This document shows, in pieces, positions 8,057-17,089 of a stretch of 64,000 nucleotides of DNA (position 1 is the first letter of the stretch; every line of letters begins with the position of its first letter). This DNA comes from Paenibacillus sp. V4I7 (GTDB lineage Bacteria > Bacillota > Bacilli > Paenibacillales > NBRC-103111): NCBI RefSeq assembly GCF_030817275.1, contig NZ_JAUSZD010000002.1, positions 3,038,001 to 3,102,000 on the forward strand, written 5' to 3'. The translations under genes and the position numbers were made by a program. The notes under the pieces are model-generated. The model had not been told where the DNA came from, did no database searches, and saw nothing but the letters and a program-made list of their open reading frames with translations.

Positions 8057-8632
8057 ATGAGAAAACTCGTTCTATTTTTGCACGCATCGCTTGACGGTTT
8101 TGTAGAAGGGCCAAACGGTGCAATGGACATTGGCTGGATTTCCTACGATGGTGATTTAGAGAAATACGCGAAAGAAATTCTAAGTACTGCCGACACCGTC
8201 ATTTGGGGACGAGGGACTTATCAATTAATGCACGGTTATTGGCCATCTGTGCCTTCGAACCCATCAGCTTCGCAGCATGAACGGAATCATGCCGAGTGGA
8301 TCGATAAGACAGCCAAAATCGTTTTTTCCACGACGCTGGACAAAGTCGAATGGAACAATTCCAGACTGGTGAAAGAAGATGTCGAGGAAGAGATCAAGAA
8401 CCTCAAACAGCAGCCAGGCAAGGATATGGTCATCCTCGGCAGTCCTAGGATCGCACACCACCTTATGCAGCTTGATTTAATCGATGAGTATAAAATTACG
8501 GTTTCTCCCGTCCTGATCGGCAGCGGGTTGCCGTTATTCCAAGGTCTCAAGGAGAAGGTCAATCTTAAACTTATCGAAAACAAGACCTTTGATTCTGGAG
8601 CCATAGGTCTCGTTTACCAGTCGGTTAGATGA
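8057..8632 (+). CDS. Dihydrofolate reductase family protein (RibD C-terminal-like)
   Basis: About 191 residues in the RibD_C/DHFR-like fold, typical of YyaP/YwjB-type bacterial reductases. Motifs: KLVLFLHASLDGFVEGPNG at the N-terminus, the nucleotide-binding WGRGTYQLM, ILGSPRIAHHLM and the C-terminal GAIGLVYQSV. NAD(P)H-dependent reduction is likely; the substrate is unknown. The ATG at 8057 follows GGAG at 9 bp; the ATG at 8036 overlaps that binding site and was not used. Confidence 0.85.
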   Translation: MRKLVLFLHASLDGFVEGPNGAMDIGWISYDGDLEKYAKEILSTADTVIWGRGTYQLMHGYWPSVPSNPSASQHERNHAEWIDKTAKIVFSTTLDKVEWNNSRLVKEDVEEEIKNLKQQPGKDMVILGSPRIAHHLMQLDLIDEYKITVSPVLIGSGLPLFQGLKEKVNLKLIENKTFDSGAIGLVYQSVR

Positions 8633-8656
8633 CCTTTGTCTCCTAAAATAGATTAC

Positions 8657-8748
8657 GCTAACGAGGAACGATAGCTTAATAAAGACATAACGGCAGCCGG
8701 CAAAGATCGCTCGGCTGCCTTTGTTCACCTAACTGGCAGGATAGTTTA
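8657..8748. repeat. Cassette site 8 (complete)
   Basis: Left core GCTAACGAGGAACGATAGCT at 8657-8676, hairpin at 8692-8719 (GGCAGCCGGC against TCGGCTGCC) and right core CCTAACTGGCAGGATAGTTT at 8728-8747. Confidence 0.85.
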
Positions 8749-8834
8749 AACAACGTTTGACGAAATGTCCCCTTTAATTACCAAGGCAGGAACATGCAAC
8801 TAATAGAACAAATGAGTCGTATAAAAAGGTAACC

Positions 8835-8979
8835 TGTCGGATGACAAGAACAAGTCCGAATCAAGTCCGCGTAAATCGCGGGCTTTTTAATTAATCGGAT
8901 CAAGTTCTTGTCAATTGGCAATGTCAAGAACTTGATCCGATTGCCGATTTGTGACAAGAACATTGTCCGATTGCCGACA
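8835..8979. repeat. 145 bp element with TGTCGG/CCGACA ends, copy 1
   Basis: Begins TGTCGG and ends CCGACA. Inside are four copies of a site related to TGACAAGAACNTGATCCGAT (two or three direct, one inverted at about 8896-8919) and a CGCGTAAATCGCGGGCTTTTT terminator-like hairpin. Copy 2 at 18898 has the same length and order. The stretch 8749-9000 contains no gene, so this element is itself the content of a cassette. Confidence 0.7.
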
Positions 8980-8996
8980 AGATTAAAAGGGCGCGT

Positions 8997-9025
8997 TCAG
9001 CTAACGGGCAGATTAGTTTAATAAG
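8997..9025. repeat. Right core after the 145 bp element
   Basis: CAGCTAACGGGCAGATTAGTTTAAT, a good right core with no left core or hairpin of the usual type before it; the 145 bp element takes that place. Confidence 0.75.
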
Positions 9026-9123
9026 GTCAATTTAATTTTTATTAAACAACTTATAAAACAAGGTGGAATTAGATGGGCGCGAAATGCTCCTTTCCTTCAT
9101 ATACATGACATGGAGAGGAGACG

Positions 9124-10893
9124 ATGAATATGGTAAAACCTTTAGATCCTAAAAGGATTCCTAAATACGTAAATCAGCTCGTTATCACACCGGTATATAT
9201 GCCTACTGTCCTAAGACAGCCTAAAACTGGTCAAGTGATAGGGCATGCATATAAAATTAATGCGAGTGAATTCCAGCAGCAAATCTTACCGCCTGGATTC
9301 GGTTCAACAAAAGTTTTTGGTTACGGTGGTATGATACAGGACCCGCACACAGGAAGAACCGTTTACTATAAAAGCGCTCCAGGCCCCACTTTTGAAGCCG
9401 TTCGAGGAATTCCTGTACATGTTCAATGGATAAACAACATTGCTGGTCCCCATTTTCTCCCGGTTGATCCGACACTCGATTGGGCAAATCCAAATTCCAT
9501 GTCAGTTCCTATTCCACCATTTCCATCATTTCCACCAGGATTTCCCCTAGCACAGCAATCTGTACCTATTGTCCCTCATTTGCACGGAGGAGAGAATCCA
9601 TCTTATTTTGACGGTTATCCTGATGCTTGGTTTACTTCAGATGGAAGAACTGGCATGGCATTCATAACGAATAACTACACCTTCCCCAATGTACAACAGC
9701 CTACAACACTTTGGTATCATGACCATACCATGGGAATCACTCGTTTGAACAATTACGCAGGACTCACAGGGTTATATGTGCTCCGTGATATGAATGACCC
9801 CATCACCCCATTTCTTCCTAGAAGAGAAAATGAGATTCCACTCATCATTCAGGACCGATCTTTTCATACTGATGGTTCTCTTTTCTATGATCCTGTGGGG
9901 GCTAACCCAAGTATTCATCCTTACGTGCCACCAGAGTTTTTTGGAAACACGATAATGGTAAATGGAAAGGTGTGGCCGAACCTTAATGTCAAGCCTCAAC
10001 TATACCGTTTTCGTGTTCTGAATGGTTCAAACGCACGTTTTTATCATTTACAGCTTTCCAATCAACAGAAGTTTATCCAGATTGGCAGCGACGGAGGTTA
10101 TTTGCCTCAACCTGCAGAACTTTCCTCACTCATGATTGCACCAGCAGAACGAGCAGATATCCTTATTGATTTCTCATCTTTAGCTCCTGGTACGACCGTT
10201 ATTTTAAGGAATACTGCTACTTCCCCTTTCCCTGATGGAGCACCGGCGGACCCGGAAACGGTTGGTCAGATTATGCAATTTACAGTCACAAATGATACAG
10301 TCTTACCGCCAAAAAAATTGCCGTCTGTTCTGAACAACATCCCGCAATTAAAGCCAACAATAACGAGATTGTTGACTTTATTCGAACAGGAGGGTCCTAA
10401 TGGTCCCCTGAAAGTTACGTTAGATGGCCAACTGTGGGGAAATCCTGTTTCTGAACTGCCTCGGGCAGGAACCACAGAAGATTGGCAAGTTGCAAACCTT
10501 ACCACGGACACTCATCCCATCCATCTTCATCTCATTCAGTTCTTGCTTGTTAGCCGCCAGAAATTCCGATCTGACGATTATTTAAAAGACTGGCAGAAAC
10601 TAAATCAAACGACACCTCCCGGAACCCCACCTTATTTTGTTAAGCCCAAGGTACCGCCGATTGACCCGTATTTGCAAGGTCAGCCTATTGCCCCACCACC
10701 CAATGAGAAAGGCTGGAAGGACACTATACAAATGAATCCTGGAGAAGTAACGACGATAAGAGTTCGGTTTACGTCCCAAGATGGAAGTCCCTTTCCATTC
10801 GACCCTAGCCTTGGGCCTGGATATGTATGGCATTGCCATATGCTCGAACATGAGGATAATGAAATGATGAGACCGTTAAAGGTATTGCCTTAA
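9124..10893 (+). CDS. Multicopper oxidase, CotA-like laccase
   Basis: A 589-residue oxidase that would oxidise phenols or metal ions and reduce O2 to water. All copper-binding motifs are visible: HLHGG (about 159-163), WYHDHT (about 198-203), HPIHLH (about 462-467) and the type 1/3 block WHCHMLEHEDNEMM (about 569-582). There is no signal peptide, as in the spore-coat laccase CotA, which is shorter (about 510). GGAGAGGAG lies just before the ATG at 9124; the ATG at 9130 is an alternative. It is the largest single-gene cassette apart from mobile elements. Confidence 0.93.
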   Translation: MNMVKPLDPKRIPKYVNQLVITPVYMPTVLRQPKTGQVIGHAYKINASEFQQQILPPGFGSTKVFGYGGMIQDPHTGRTVYYKSAPGPTFEAVRGIPVHVQWINNIAGPHFLPVDPTLDWANPNSMSVPIPPFPSFPPGFPLAQQSVPIVPHLHGGENPSYFDGYPDAWFTSDGRTGMAFITNNYTFPNVQQPTTLWYHDHTMGITRLNNYAGLTGLYVLRDMNDPITPFLPRRENEIPLIIQDRSFHTDGSLFYDPVGANPSIHPYVPPEFFGNTIMVNGKVWPNLNVKPQLYRFRVLNGSNARFYHLQLSNQQKFIQIGSDGGYLPQPAELSSLMIAPAERADILIDFSSLAPGTTVILRNTATSPFPDGAPADPETVGQIMQFTVTNDTVLPPKKLPSVLNNIPQLKPTITRLLTLFEQEGPNGPLKVTLDGQLWGNPVSELPRAGTTEDWQVANLTTDTHPIHLHLIQFLLVSRQKFRSDDYLKDWQKLNQTTPPGTPPYFVKPKVPPIDPYLQGQPIAPPPNEKGWKDTIQMNPGEVTTIRVRFTSQDGSPFPFDPSLGPGYVWHCHMLEHEDNEMMRPLKVLP

Positions 10894-10919
10894 GATGAGT
10901 CCGTAACTTACGTGATTCC

Positions 10920-11016
10920 GCTAACGGGACACGATAGTTCAATGGGTGAACAAATCAAGCTTATTTAAGAAGATATGGTTGTAGCGAAGAAGTCCTTGAA
11001 TACCAAGGACTTTTTC
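10920..11016. repeat. Cassette site 9 (left core and terminator-like hairpin)
   Basis: Left core GCTAACGGGACACGATAGTT at 10920-10939, then about 50 bp of unrelated sequence and an AAGTCCTTG/CAAGGACTT hairpin followed by TTTTT at 10990-11016. No convincing right core follows. Confidence 0.65.
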
Positions 11017-11081
11017 ATTTTGGAAGCATAAATTTGCGGTGGTGATTTGGAAAACAATTTCAGGTTCGGAAAGGCAAAAAC

Positions 11082-11103
11082 CCGCTCACTGAGCGGCTTT
11101 TAG
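11082..11103 (+). terminator. Rho-independent terminator-like hairpin
   Basis: CCGCTC-ACT-GAGCGG flanked by AAAA and CTTTT. It lies between the oxidase cassette and the converging minus-strand membrane genes and could serve either strand. The remaining DNA up to 11166 shows nothing else. Confidence 0.6.
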
Positions 11104-11165
11104 TATGGAGGGGAGGGGGCGAACACCTGTCCGAAAACCGCCACACAGGCTTCTACGGGGTGTAG

Positions 11166-11783
11166 TCACAGTTTTGATGTCACCGAGCGCTCGCCCCGTC
11201 TCGTCCACCAGATTAAGCGGGGGGGGATTTTTCTTTCAATCGAACGTAACTGCTGACCTTCAAGTTTGGCAAGTGAGCTCCCTTTTTTTGTGTAGTAATC
11301 AACGATGAGAAAAAAAAATGTTTGCAGGGAGTAGAAAATAAAATAAGCGAGCGCGGAAAAAGCGAGGTTCCAACTCTTATACTGGAACACCTCGAAAACA
11401 ACGGCAAGCCTCTCAAAGAACACGGACATCCCGACCCACATTAGTAGATATGAAAGTAAAGCGGCAGACTTATGCTTAAGCTCGAATCTCACAAAAAAAT
11501 GCGCAAAAATATACCCGTAAATCCCGTAAATAACCGTATAGATCAAAAAATCGTACAAATCATACTTCGGCGTATCCATCGTATCATACAGGTCATACGG
11601 GTATTTTATACCAAGCACTTTGTCGGCCATTTTTCCAATCATGATGTTGAAAAGCATAGTCAACACGATCTGATGAATCGGCAACTTTTTAGGAAGGCAG
11701 GCAAAAACTAGGGACAGAAAAACGAGAACGATATTTACGAACCATTCGTTGGCGTTATAATGTTCAGGCAGTTTGAGAATCAT
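11166..11783 (-). CDS. CBO0543-type multi-pass membrane protein
   Basis: A 205-residue protein with about five hydrophobic segments (near residues 16-32, 38-52, 80-100, 107-130 and 140-165) and a basic C-terminal tail. The layout and aromatic-rich loops (DLYDTMDTPKYDLYDF) resemble small integral membrane proteins annotated as CBO0543 family in Bacillota; no biochemical role is known. Its ATG overlaps the stop of the upstream gene at 11780 by four bases, so the two are co-translated. Confidence 0.6.
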   Translation of the reverse strand: MILKLPEHYNANEWFVNIVLVFLSLVFACLPKKLPIHQIVLTMLFNIMIGKMADKVLGIKYPYDLYDTMDTPKYDLYDFLIYTVIYGIYGYIFAHFFVRFELKHKSAALLSYLLMWVGMSVFFERLAVVFEVFQYKSWNLAFSALAYFIFYSLQTFFFLIVDYYTKKGSSLAKLEGQQLRSIERKIPPRLIWWTRRGERSVTSKL

Positions 11784-12235
11784 CGATGCTTAACCTCCCT
11801 GGGCAAATACCTAACAAATACATGCTGCGCAGCCACACATACCGCAATAAAAGAACTCCATAATAGAAGTGCTTGCCATATTACCCAGCGCTCATGCTTC
11901 CATACCCCTGCCCAGTCTGCTCCATATTCCGCCCCTGCCAGCAACAGGATAACGCTTGCACTGGCTACGACTTTGCTGACATGTAAAGTGACATTGCGAT
12001 ATATATTGATAAAACCGATAGTAATCACAGGAACAAATACTACTTGGAACAGCATAGAGCACCAGAACATTTGGAGTTGCTCAGTCAGTTTTATTCGATT
12101 CAGATTAGAAAAGATGATACTAACCGCATCCATTGGAAGAATCGCTGCGATTAGCGAAAGAAAAATGAAGAGAAGCGGATCTAATCGGTTAAATTTTACG
12201 ACTACAACAAGCATAACTAACACAAGGATAAGCAT
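11780..12235 (-). CDS. Multi-pass membrane protein of unknown function
   Basis: A 151-residue hydrophobic protein with about four membrane segments. The annotated ATG is 22 bp from AGGGGGG; in-frame upstream codons (CTG, ATT) lie nearer, so the true start may be a few residues longer. It overlaps the gene at 11166 and follows the broken related gene at 12562 on the same strand; the three probably formed a unit of spore- or envelope-associated membrane proteins. That role is inference only. Confidence 0.6.
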   Translation of the reverse strand: MLILVLVMLVVVVKFNRLDPLLFIFLSLIAAILPMDAVSIIFSNLNRIKLTEQLQMFWCSMLFQVVFVPVITIGFINIYRNVTLHVSKVVASASVILLLAGAEYGADWAGVWKHERWVIWQALLLWSSFIAVCVAAQHVFVRYLPREVKHR

Positions 12236-12350
12236 AATGGTAAGTACCAGGGTAATCCCCCCTTTTTAAAAGTCATTATAATTCCACATTTATATTATTG
12301 GCTTTTGCATCTTCTACTAAACCTTTGCATGGGGAACCCTACCTACAGAA

Positions 12351-12545
12351 AAATGAAAAAACGGACACGCTTGAGGTGCCCGTTCGACATGAACTCCATT
12401 TCCTGCACACGGACTGAACCTCGGAGTTCTCTTCCCCAGCTCCATAGAGCAAAAGAGCACCAACCGTAAATCCCTGTAACTTGAAACAGTTCTTTGCCAA
12501 AGTTTGAAGCATAATATTGCCGTAAAACCGATTGGTTTTACGGCA
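12351..12545. other. Intergenic stretch with two hairpins
   Basis: The 326 bp between the two minus-strand membrane genes has no gene. A hairpin lies at about 12355-12378 (ACGGACAC-n6-GTGCCCGT) and a strong one at 12518-12545 (TGCCGTAAAACC against GGTTTTACGGCA) followed by TTTTC on the plus strand. The second may terminate in either direction. Confidence 0.5.
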
Positions 12546-12561
12546 TTTTCTTCGTTTTATA

Positions 12562-13058
12562 TCAAGTCAAAGGTACCTTAAACCACCACATCAACAAGCA
12601 GGTTATACCAACGGAAAGTACATAGGCCAACAACGGCTTTACTTGATGTAAGCGCAGCACGGGAAACATCATTACATCAAAGAGGACAGAATACCAAAAT
12701 GACCAGCCATTTTGATATGAAATTCTTCCTGTAATTTCCAATATCCATTCTCCACGCCATAAACCGCTATCCACATGGCTATAAATGTAATTTGTTTTTT
12801 CCACGGCTGGGGGTAACGTGATAGAAAGATAAGCACATTCAAAGGCATGGTAACAATAGCATAAACGATTACTGTCATTTCGTGATTGTAGAGGAAATCT
12901 GGGTGGAACACCCACATTGGGAAATCTTTTGTTAAATATTCATAAAGAAATCCGCCAGCCATGATGAAGAACATGGAAGCATGATACTGTTTCCAGTTTC
13001 TCCAGTCGGCCCATTTCCAAGTGGCATAAATGATGAATAAAGCGATCGCTAAGTGCAC
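12562..13058 (-). pseudogene. CBO0543-family membrane protein, frameshifted
   Basis: Two overlapping frames give one membrane protein. The N-terminal part starts at the GTG at 13058 (GGAGG 9 bp upstream): MHLAIALFIIYATWKWADW, then FPMWVFHPDFLYNHEMTVIVYAIVTMP. The C-terminal part is in another frame: EITGRISYQNGWSFWYSVLFD and on to LMWWFKVPLT. The shift falls near 12760, at GTGGAGAATGG. FxPxW and RLH motifs are typical of CBO0543-annotated proteins. Function unknown. Confidence 0.7.
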
Positions 13059-13163
13059 TAACTTAACCTCCGCCTAGGAAAATGTAGTCTCAGCTATAAT
13101 ATCCAATTTCCCCCAAATGGGGAATTACATTCATTTTTTTCTAAAATATTATTAATCGAACAA

Positions 13164-13235
13164 AGCGATCGGCAATTAGCCACTATGAGGAGCACCTCGG
13201 TTGGCTTTGCGTTAAGCTAACTGAGATAGCATAAG
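13164..13235. repeat. Cassette site 10 (decayed)
   Basis: A possible left core remnant (GCGATCGGCAATTAG), an imperfect hairpin at about 13177-13204 and a right core AAGCTAACTGAGATAGCATAAG at 13213-13234. It precedes the NUDIX pseudogene. Confidence 0.5.
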
Positions 13236-13292
13236 TGAACCCCGAGATTACTTTATCTCACTTTTAGCCGAAGTAAGACAAGATTAACTCTC

Positions 13293-13895
13293 GAAACGAT
13301 AAAGATCGGTGAAAAGGAAACCAACGATGTTTTCTCAATTGATATTGATTACACTTTACCTCTGATTAAGTTGGAATTTGAATGGTATATCGGATATTCG
13401 ATTAGAAACGAAAGTTTTACGGTATTTAGGGCATATGGGATTTGCTTTTACAAAGAGAAGCTATTAGTCATCCAAAAGGGGAGTGGTCCGTACATTGGGC
13501 GGTACGATCTTCCTTGAGGTACAGTTGAAGCCAATGAGTCGTTATCAGATGCTGTAAAGAGGGAGTTCATTGAAGAAGCAGGAATCAACGTTGACATTAA
13601 AAGGAATGTCGGTGTTTGTGATTATTTAATTCCATATGAACTACCCAAAAGGGGCACGACGCATATTCATCATGTAGCTGTTTTTTATTTGGTTCACTAT
13701 ATTGATGGAATGTTGACAAAGGATCCAGAGAAATTTGAAGGATAAGATTCTTTAGGTGCTTTATGGGTGTCAATTAATGATATCGCACCTGGTAATTCCT
13801 CACCTCTTGTTATTCAAGTAATAGAATGGTTAAAGACGGAACAATTATTGCTTGAAGTTCAACGATTGGATGATTGGGTCGTATTAGAAAAGTAA
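13293..13895 (+). pseudogene. NUDIX hydrolase with two in-frame stop codons
   Basis: One continuous frame encodes a NUDIX protein: AYGICFYKEKLLVIQKGSG, YIGRYDLP, then a TGA at 13515 where the Nudix glycine is expected (GGA to TGA), then GTVEANESLSDAVKREFIEEAGI, which completes the Nudix box. A TAA at 13743 replaces a residue in the EG-DSLGALW block (CAA to TAA fits). The rest reads through to DDWVVLEK. No ATG with a good binding site was found. Two independent substitutions indicate decay. Confidence 0.85.
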
Positions 13896-13903
13896 CACAT
13901 TCA

Positions 13904-13975
13904 ACTACCCTGAAAGTAGTCAACCAAGAATCTAATTTTCATTATTCCGTGGTGCCCCGATAGGGGCATGGATGG
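13904..13975. repeat. CTGAAAGTAG block, copy 2
   Basis: Same block as at 765: ACTACCCTGAAAGTAG, ATTTTCATTATTCCGTGG and a GCCCC/GGGGC hairpin, ending in ATGGATG beside the left core of the next site. Confidence 0.75.
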
Positions 13976-14153
13976 CTAACGGAAAACGCTAGTTGAGTAA
14001 AAGTAACAAGATTGAAATCTTATATTCATATGGCTTTAATGATTTTAGCCTATAATACAACTTGACCCCCTTTAAAATATATAAAATTCAGACCCATAGC
14101 CCGTTGCTGTGGGTCACTTTTTTGATTATTCAAGTAACGAGCAGGATAGTTCA
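13976..14153. repeat. Cassette site 11 (complete, long)
   Basis: Left core GCTAACGGAAAACGCTAGTT at 13976-13995, about 90 bp of AT-rich DNA including GACCCCCTTTAAAATATA, hairpin at 14090-14118 (GACCCATAG/CTGTGGGTC) followed by TTTTTT, right core AAGTAACGAGCAGGATAGTT at 14132-14151. The GACCCCC block recurs in the site at 55801. Confidence 0.8.
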
Positions 14154-14215
14154 ATTACTGTACGGAATATTAGTTATAATGGAAAATACTCTTGTTGAGG
14201 CTTAATTAATTACTT

Positions 14216-14766
14216 ATGCTGGTTAAATGTGGGAATTGTTTTTTGCCTTTACAGGGGAGGGCACACAACAAAGATTATGAGCATCAGAGGATGATTTGCG
14301 CAGTCAACGAGGACGGAAAATTAATCGCTGTGGGATATTTGCGTCAAGGAATAGCAGATGATTACGATGTAATGGAAATTCTGATGCAAGTAAATGAAAA
14401 CGCTTTTGATCGAATTTCTGAGATTAGAATGGTTTTGTATCCTGCTTTAATTGACATCTGCGAAGCTATTCGTAATCCCGTAAAGAAAACGAAGTTAGTT
14501 GGGTGGGATGAATTTGATGGCGACCAAGAATTTTACGTAGAACAAGGTTTCTCCCCTAATCAAACGTATTATTTTGCAAAGCGATCGCATGATAAATCCA
14601 TTCCTGAGGTCAACATACCAATTGGTGTTGATGTTCGTCATCATCCAATTCAGCGAGTTACATACACCACTGTTGAAATCAATATTTTCAAGGCGTTGTA
14701 TATAGAAGCGTCAATATGTTGGAATGGATGATGGGTGGTCCAGATCATTTGTTAGATAAGATGTAA
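14216..14766 (+). pseudogene. GNAT-like acetyltransferase, frameshifted near the C-terminus
   Basis: Reads MLVKCGNCFLPLQGRAHNK, VGYLRQGIADDYDVMEI, KKTKLVGWDEFDGDQEFY; this resembles a two-domain GNAT-type family common in Bacillota. At about 14695 (TTTTCAAGG) the frame breaks; the next frame supplies the missing end, GVVYRSVNMLEWMMGGPDHL, and stops at 14766. The annotated frame instead ends IEASICWNG at 14731. There is no strong binding site before the ATG at 14216. Confidence 0.7.
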
Positions 14767-14777
14767 AAGGGAGATAT

Positions 14778-15380
14778 ATGAAGAACACAAATACACATTC
14801 CACTTCCGAAGAAAACATTTTTACGATTGATTGTAAGGATATTATTTTAAGAGAATTCATAATTGATGATTTAGATGGGTTTCATTCTCTAACCTGGCAA
14901 CCTGAAATACATAAATACTTACCAGGTTGGAACGTATCTAAAGAACAACGGAAAGATTGGTTTATAAACTACGAGATTAAAGGGAACAAACAGTTTCTAA
15001 ACGCTGTATCGGAAGGTGGGGACATTGGTGAACTCAGTCTTCGTATGGGAATTATATCGAAAGAGTCGGGTGAGTTTATCGGTTGGTGCTGTACGGGAAT
15101 AAAAGACAAATTGCCGGCTCCAAATAGAGAGATCATGTATGCAATATCAAAGGATCATAGAGGCAAGGGTTATACCACGCAAGCTGCACAAGGGATGATC
15201 AAGTATTTATTTGAGAATACGAACGTCGAGGTGCTTAATGCTATAGCTCTTTTACGTAACGAACCGTCGAATAGAGTAATACAAAAATGCGATTTAAATT
15301 TTCAAAGTATTATCGAGATTGATAAGGAGAGATATAATTATTACAAACTTAATAAAAGTGAGTGGGAAATCAAGGTGTAG
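14778..15380 (+). CDS. GNAT acetyltransferase (RimJ/RimL type)
   Basis: A 200-residue acetyltransferase. FTIDCKDIILREFIIDDLDGFHSLT opens the fold, EFIGWCCTGIKDKL is the central strand, and ISKDHRGKGYTTQAAQGMIKY is the acetyl-CoA binding motif A. The end RNEPSNRVIQKCDLNFQSI is the usual C-terminal block. AAGGGAG is 7 bp before the ATG. It lies 11 bp after the broken GNAT at 14216 with no site between, so the two form one cassette. The acceptor is unknown. Confidence 0.88.
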   Translation: MKNTNTHSTSEENIFTIDCKDIILREFIIDDLDGFHSLTWQPEIHKYLPGWNVSKEQRKDWFINYEIKGNKQFLNAVSEGGDIGELSLRMGIISKESGEFIGWCCTGIKDKLPAPNREIMYAISKDHRGKGYTTQAAQGMIKYLFENTNVEVLNAIALLRNEPSNRVIQKCDLNFQSIIEIDKERYNYYKLNKSEWEIKV

Positions 15381-15394
15381 TAGTCTTTCATCGT

Positions 15395-15417
15395 TAAGCT
15401 AACGGATAACTTTAAAG
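15395..15417. repeat. Left core only
   Basis: TAAGCTAACGGATAACTTTAAAG: a left core whose second half has decayed, with no hairpin or right core before the ABC transporter genes. Confidence 0.55.
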
Positions 15418-15446
15418 AAGTTGATTTTGTGATGAGGTGACGCCGA

Positions 15447-16244
15447 ATGATACATGCTTACCTGTATATTACCAAAATGCGAATACTAACGAACCTAGCT
15501 TATCGATTCGAGGTATTCGCATCGATTGGGACGAACCTGATCTTATTGATTACCTCGGTGTTTCTATGGAAGGCTGCATACGGTGGCGGAATCGTCCAAT
15601 CGAACACGTTGGAGCTGCAGGACCTGATCACGTATACGGTCATATCTATTATGCTGACCTCCATCTTTGCATGCGGCGTTCAGGATACGATTTACTCCAA
15701 GATTCGCGAAGGCCAGATCGTGACCGACTTCTACCGTCCGATTCCTCTTCTGGCCAGTTACTTGGCCGATGACCTCGGTAGCATGCTCAGCGCACTTGTC
15801 AACCGAGTTCTGCCGCTCTTCCTGTTCTCCTCGCTGTTTTTCGGTGTACCTCTGCCAGATTCCGTGACGGGGCTCCTGTTGTTTATCCCCAGTTGCCTTC
15901 TCAGTTACGCCATCTTGTGGTTGCTTAGTGCGTTCGTGGGACTGATCGCCTTTTGGGTGATGGAGCTAGGCAATATGGGCATGGTGAAAGATGCGATCGT
16001 CCGCGTGCTGTCGGGCAGTTTGGTGCCGCTGTGGTTCTTTCCGGATTCGGTGCAGTCCGTATCGAAGTATCTCCCTTTTCAATATACCTACCAAACGCCT
16101 ATTGGCATATACATCGGCGAGAGCGGAGCATCCGAGGCTTTGCAGGCAATGCTGGTACAGGTCGTCTGGGTTGTCATCTTAATCGTGGCAGTAGCGCTTT
16201 TCTGGAAGGTAACGAAAAAGAAAACACTGATCCAAGGAGGCTGA
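15447..16244 (+). CDS. ABC-2 type exporter permease 1
   Basis: A 265-residue integral membrane protein with six predicted hydrophobic segments, of the ABC-2 subfamily that works as a pair of unlike permeases with one ATPase (ABC2_membrane_6 type). FYRPIPLLASYLADDLGSML is a typical cytoplasmic loop. GAGGTGACG precedes the ATG at 5-6 bp. The next permease begins 9 bp after the stop. The three genes (15447-18070) have clearly higher GC than the cassettes around them, suggesting a separate origin. Export of a drug or peptide is likely; the substrate is unknown. Confidence 0.88.
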   Translation: MIHAYLYITKMRILTNLAYRFEVFASIGTNLILLITSVFLWKAAYGGGIVQSNTLELQDLITYTVISIMLTSIFACGVQDTIYSKIREGQIVTDFYRPIPLLASYLADDLGSMLSALVNRVLPLFLFSSLFFGVPLPDSVTGLLLFIPSCLLSYAILWLLSAFVGLIAFWVMELGNMGMVKDAIVRVLSGSLVPLWFFPDSVQSVSKYLPFQYTYQTPIGIYIGESGASEALQAMLVQVVWVVILIVAVALFWKVTKKKTLIQGG

Positions 16245-16253
16245 AGCTAACAG

Positions 16254-17069
16254 ATGATTCCCACCTTGAAACATTACGGCTCGGTAGCGGTCTGCTTTGC
16301 ACGGCTCGCTATTCAACGTCAATTGGAATATCCACTGTTTTTGTTCAGTTGGCTGATTATGATCCCAATCCAATACTTCTCCGGCATCTGGATGCTAAAG
16401 ATTATCGTCGATAGATTCCAACCGCTGAAGGGCTGGGATTTTCCCGATCTTGCCTTCATCTATGGATTGGGTCTCCTCAGTCACGGCATTCTTGTCGTCT
16501 TGTTCATCAATACGTGGCATATGGACCGAATGGTGATCGACGGTGTATTCGACCGGCTGTTACTTCGGCCGATGAATGTGTTCTTCCAATTAGTAGCCAG
16601 CTACTTCAACTTCATCGGGCTGATCGATCTCATTCCGGGAACGATCATCTTCATATATGGCTGCAATCTTGTCGGATTTGACTGGTCCATTGCGAATTTC
16701 AGCAAGCTCGTTCTCGTGCTGATCGGAGGCGTCCTGATTCGTGCGGCGCTATTTATTAGCTTGGGAACGATTGCATTCTGGACGAAACGGAATTCGTCCA
16801 TGGTTGGCTTTGCCCTGTCGATGCTCGAACGGGCGACGATGTACCCGCTGAGTATATATCCCTATGCGATTCAGGTTTTGTTTACGTTCTTCATTCCGAT
16901 TGGGTTTATCAGCTTCTATCCGGCGGTTGAATTTCTCGATAAAAGCAGCGGGTTTCGAATCCCGTTCGATCTGGCACTCTGGACACCGGTGATCGGTCTT
17001 ATATGCTTCATTCTATCGCAGCAATTGTTCAAATATGGCCTTAAAAATTACGAGAGCGCGGGCTCCTGA
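16254..17069 (+). CDS. ABC-2 type exporter permease 2
   Basis: A 271-residue permease with about six membrane segments. WHMDRMVIDGVFDRLLLRPMN is the counterpart of the conserved loop in permease 1, and PIGFISFYPAVEFL near the end is common in this subfamily. It is the second permease of a heteromeric exporter. The ATG follows AAGGAGGCTGAAGC with 9 bp spacing; the ATPase gene begins 20 bp downstream. Translation is probably coupled along the operon. Confidence 0.88.
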   Translation: MIPTLKHYGSVAVCFARLAIQRQLEYPLFLFSWLIMIPIQYFSGIWMLKIIVDRFQPLKGWDFPDLAFIYGLGLLSHGILVVLFINTWHMDRMVIDGVFDRLLLRPMNVFFQLVASYFNFIGLIDLIPGTIIFIYGCNLVGFDWSIANFSKLVLVLIGGVLIRAALFISLGTIAFWTKRNSSMVGFALSMLERATMYPLSIYPYAIQVLFTFFIPIGFISFYPAVEFLDKSSGFRIPFDLALWTPVIGLICFILSQQLFKYGLKNYESAGS

Positions 17070-17089
17070 GCGAATATGGGGGATGAGGG

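Noticed and set aside
8838..8979. CRISPR-like short repeats in the 145 bp element
   Set aside because: Only four imperfect copies, in both orientations, with no regular spacers; the plan fits transposase-binding sites better.
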